A DNA stretch of 19,159 bases. It comes from Thalassiosira profunda (taxonomy: Eukaryota > Bacillariophyta > Thalassiosirophyceae > Thalassiosirales > Thalassiosiraceae). The notes under the pieces are model-generated. The model was not told the origin of the DNA. It saw only the letters and a program-made list of their open reading frames with translations, and searched no databases. The stretch covers positions 1 through 19,159 of the forward strand of contig JALLAP010000210.1 in NCBI GenBank assembly GCA_036939355.1, given 5' to 3'. Both the position numbers and the translations under genes were made by a program. This document shows positions 17,324 to 19,159 of this stretch, piece by piece (positions within the stretch are counted from its first letter, which is position 1; every line of letters starts with the position of its first letter).

Positions 17324-18973
17324 ATGACGGCCCTCCGCCTCGCCGCGGCGGCCCTGACCCTCCACACAGCCCTCGCCTTCACCGCGCCCCGTCTCGCTTC
17401 GACGATGGGACGATCTTCCACTGCCAAGGCGGCGCTGGCCGCGCTCGACCAAGAGCTCGAAAGCTGGGCCGAATCCTACGGAGGTGTTGCAAAATCCGTG
17501 CCAGCAGGCAGCTCAGGGTGGGCGTCGTTTCGGAAGGTGACGGTGAAGGATCCCCCGAAGAGCGACGATGGGAAGGACGTGGCGTTCTTCGTCAAGAGCT
17601 CGTCTCGGTCGAACGAGGAGATGGTGTGTGCATAAGATGTGCACTAATTTGCAATTAGCATGCACCTTGTGTCACACAAACTCACATACCCCCTTCAGTT
17701 CTACGGCGAGGCACTGGGTCTCCAGGCCATGTACGAGTGCTCGAAGGGCGGGGAGGACGCGCTGCGCATCCCCAAGGTCTATCACAGCGGCGACTACGCC
17801 ACTAGCAAAGGCTCTTTCCTGATCATGGAATACCTAAATTTGGCCGGTCGATCCGACGATCGGGCGCTCGGCAAGGCAATGGCGAGGATGCATCTCGCGC
17901 CGGCCACCGCAGAGGCGGGGAATCGGGACAAGGCGTTCGGCTTTCCCGTGGACAACACCATCGGTGGGACGCCGCAGCCAAATCCCTGGACGAAGCCCGA
18001 CAGCGGCACGACAGAGTGGATTGAGTTCTTTCGGGACCACCGCATCGGCCACCAGCTCAACCTCGCGGGGGATTCGTACTGTTCGAACTTGTGGAACACC
18101 GACATTGCGCCCCGGCTCCATTTGCTGTTCGAGGATTTGACGGGGGAGAAAGAAATCAAGCCCAGCTTGCTGCACGGGGATCTGTGGTCGGGAAACATTG
18201 GGAGCGCCGATGGCAAGCCGTCCATCTTCGATCCGGCCGTGTATTGGGGGCACCACGAGGCAGAGTGGGGTGTAAGTGCTGGCATAGTTTCTGTGTTGTG
18301 ATGTGAATGGGTTATTTGGTATGTCTGGACAATGTTTGATGCGTTTGTTTGTTGATCAGATGCAATGGTGCGCCCACTTTGGGCGAGACTTTTGGGAGGG
18401 CTACCGTTGTTGATACCGCAGGACGAAGGATTCGAGACGCGAGGATTGCTGTACGATGCGTACCATCAACTGAATCATTACAATCTCTTCGGCGGGGGGT
18501 ACTTGAGCACGGCGAAGAGCGATCTGAACAATATCAAACATGCACTCGACAGTATGGAGTGATTTCAGATGATTCGATTGTCTCCGTGCGAACATGGAGA
18601 TGCTGTGCAGATGTGTGGAATGCTTTGGGGCAAACAGCCACCAATCAGTTGTCAGCCTTTTTGCAGCTCATGCATTCTTCCGTCACTGAATTCAGATGTC
18701 GTGGTGCGCCGGCTTCGGGCCCCAGTTTTGGGAAGGCTACAGATCCCTCATCCCGCAGGATGAGGGGTTCCTGGACAGAAAGCCGCTGTACGATGCATAC
18801 CACCAGGTAAGTTGTGGCGTGGCTTCTTGACTGCATTTTTTGTGCATGGCGCTCACAAATCTGGTCGATCACCTCAGCTCAATCATTACAACCTTTTCGG
18901 GGGTGGTTACATTTCGTCTGCCAGAAGTCATTTGGAGCAATTGAAGAAAAAACTTGATGCAAAGGAGAAGTGA
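17324..18973 (+). CDS. FN3K: Fructosamine-3-kinase / ketosamine kinase family, probably plastid-targeted
   Basis: Exons 17324-17623, 17699-18271, 18696-18806 and 18878-18973, all junctions phase 0, 359 aa. Introns: 75 bp (GTGTGT...TTCAG), 424 bp (GTAAGT...TTCAG) and 71 bp (GTAAGT...CTCAG). The start at 17324 (CCACCATGAC) gives a signal peptide whose ALA|FTAP junction (16-22) is the ASAFAP-type plastid signal of red-plastid algae. Kinase marks: 'FFVKSSS' (K91), 'FYGEALGLQAM' (101-111), 'LIMEYL' hinge, 'LLHGDLWSGN' (catalytic D261), 'IFDPAVYWGHHEAEWG' (metal-binding D278) and the closing 'YDAYHQLNHYNLFGGGY'. The family phosphorylates ketosamines on glycated proteins so that they fall off. The 424-bp intron contains a duplicated, frameshifted copy of the terminal exon. 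Exon use is inferred from frame closure. Confidence 0.85.
18360..18562 (+). pseudogene. Duplicated, frameshifted terminal exon of the fructosamine kinase (exon 3a)
   Basis: An AG at 18358-18359 is followed in phase 0 by codons for MQWCAHFGRDFWEGYRC and then TGA at 18411-18413. One base fewer than in the second copy (around 18403-18410) moves the rest to the next frame, where it continues as LLIPQDEGF...YDAYHQLNHYNLFGGGY and on to a stop at 18560-18562. The second copy (18696-18973) encodes the same block as MSWCAGFGPQFWEGYRSLI... and is intact. Exon 3a lacks the 71-bp intron that splits the second copy at YHQ|LNH. If spliced in, it would end the protein at about residue 308, without the C-terminal helices. 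Either a dead exon, a base-call error, or a regulated truncating exon. Confidence 0.8.
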
Positions 18974-19159
18974 GCATAATCTCTCTGGCAGCGCATGATT
19001 TGGGGCTGCACTTGTTGCAATAACTTTTTGCAACGGCTTTGGATCATTATGTTAATTAGCTTAAAAGGTACTGCTAAGATACAATGCGGTGTTTTCACTT
19101 GGTCTCGAGTTCGTTCGACACTAGTGGCTGCCTTCCCTGCATGCAGCCACCCCGCTGTC
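18974..19159. other. 3' flank of the fructosamine kinase with a small hairpin
   Basis: The last 186 bp hold the presumed 3' UTR and flank. GTGGCTGC at 19124-19131 and GCAGCCAC at 19143-19150 form a perfect 8-bp inverted repeat with an 11-base loop. No coding frame is recognised before the window ends. Confidence 0.45.

Noticed and set aside
18272..18301. Read-through of exon 2 into its intron as the true C-terminus
   Set aside because: It would add only ten residues (VSAGIVSVL-type) and lose the conserved C-terminal helices, while a perfect GTAAGT donor sits at the junction.

Overview
The window reads as nuclear DNA from a photosynthetic stramenopile (ochrophyte), most likely a diatom or a close relative. 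Three things point there. Genes carry short spliceosomal GT-AG introns (about 70-425 bp). A large nuclear protein carries the 'LFGRGG...NHHPGN' domain (DUF6824) that is abundant in diatoms. A fructosamine-3-kinase has a signal peptide ending ALA|FTAP, the plastid-targeting junction of red-plastid algae. The organism assignment is inference; there is no rRNA or organelle marker here.

Layout, left to right: (1) 3' end of a PDR/ABCG transporter (+, 1-821). (2) A class I SAM-dependent methyltransferase (-, 929-2801), interrupted by an assembly duplication around an N at 1866. (3) A 925-residue nuclear-type protein with zinc fingers, DUF6824 and an F-box-like segment (-, 3187-5964). (4) A conserved-looking but unnamed lysine-rich protein with a C-terminal globular domain (+, 6511-8765, one intron). 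(5) Pen-2, a gamma-secretase subunit (-, 9132-9548). (6) NDUFB10/PDSW of respiratory complex I (+, 10065-10668, one intron). (7) A type II membrane protein resembling fucosyltransferases (-, 10935-12425). (8) A Tim17/22/23 (PRAT) family protein with a hydrophobic presequence (+, 12639-13490). (9) A TauD/clavaminate-synthase-like Fe(II)/2-oxoglutarate dioxygenase (-, 13654-15185, two introns). (10) A malate/L-lactate dehydrogenase of the Ldh_2 family (+, 15672-16995, one intron). (11) A probable plastid fructosamine-3-kinase (+, 17324-18973) whose C-terminal exon is present twice.

The genes do not form a pathway or operon. They are packed tightly and often alternate in orientation, giving head-to-head pairs (5964/6511, 9548/10065, 12425/12639, 15185/15672) with 0.2-0.55 kb between starts and convergent pairs with 0.1-0.4 kb between stops. 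No mobile element, CRISPR array, tRNA or rRNA gene was seen.

The most unusual item is at the right end. The terminal exon of the fructosamine-3-kinase is tandemly duplicated. The first copy (18360-18562) is intronless and carries a one-base frameshift; the second (18696-18973) is intact but split by an intron. The reading frame closes exactly only with the second copy.
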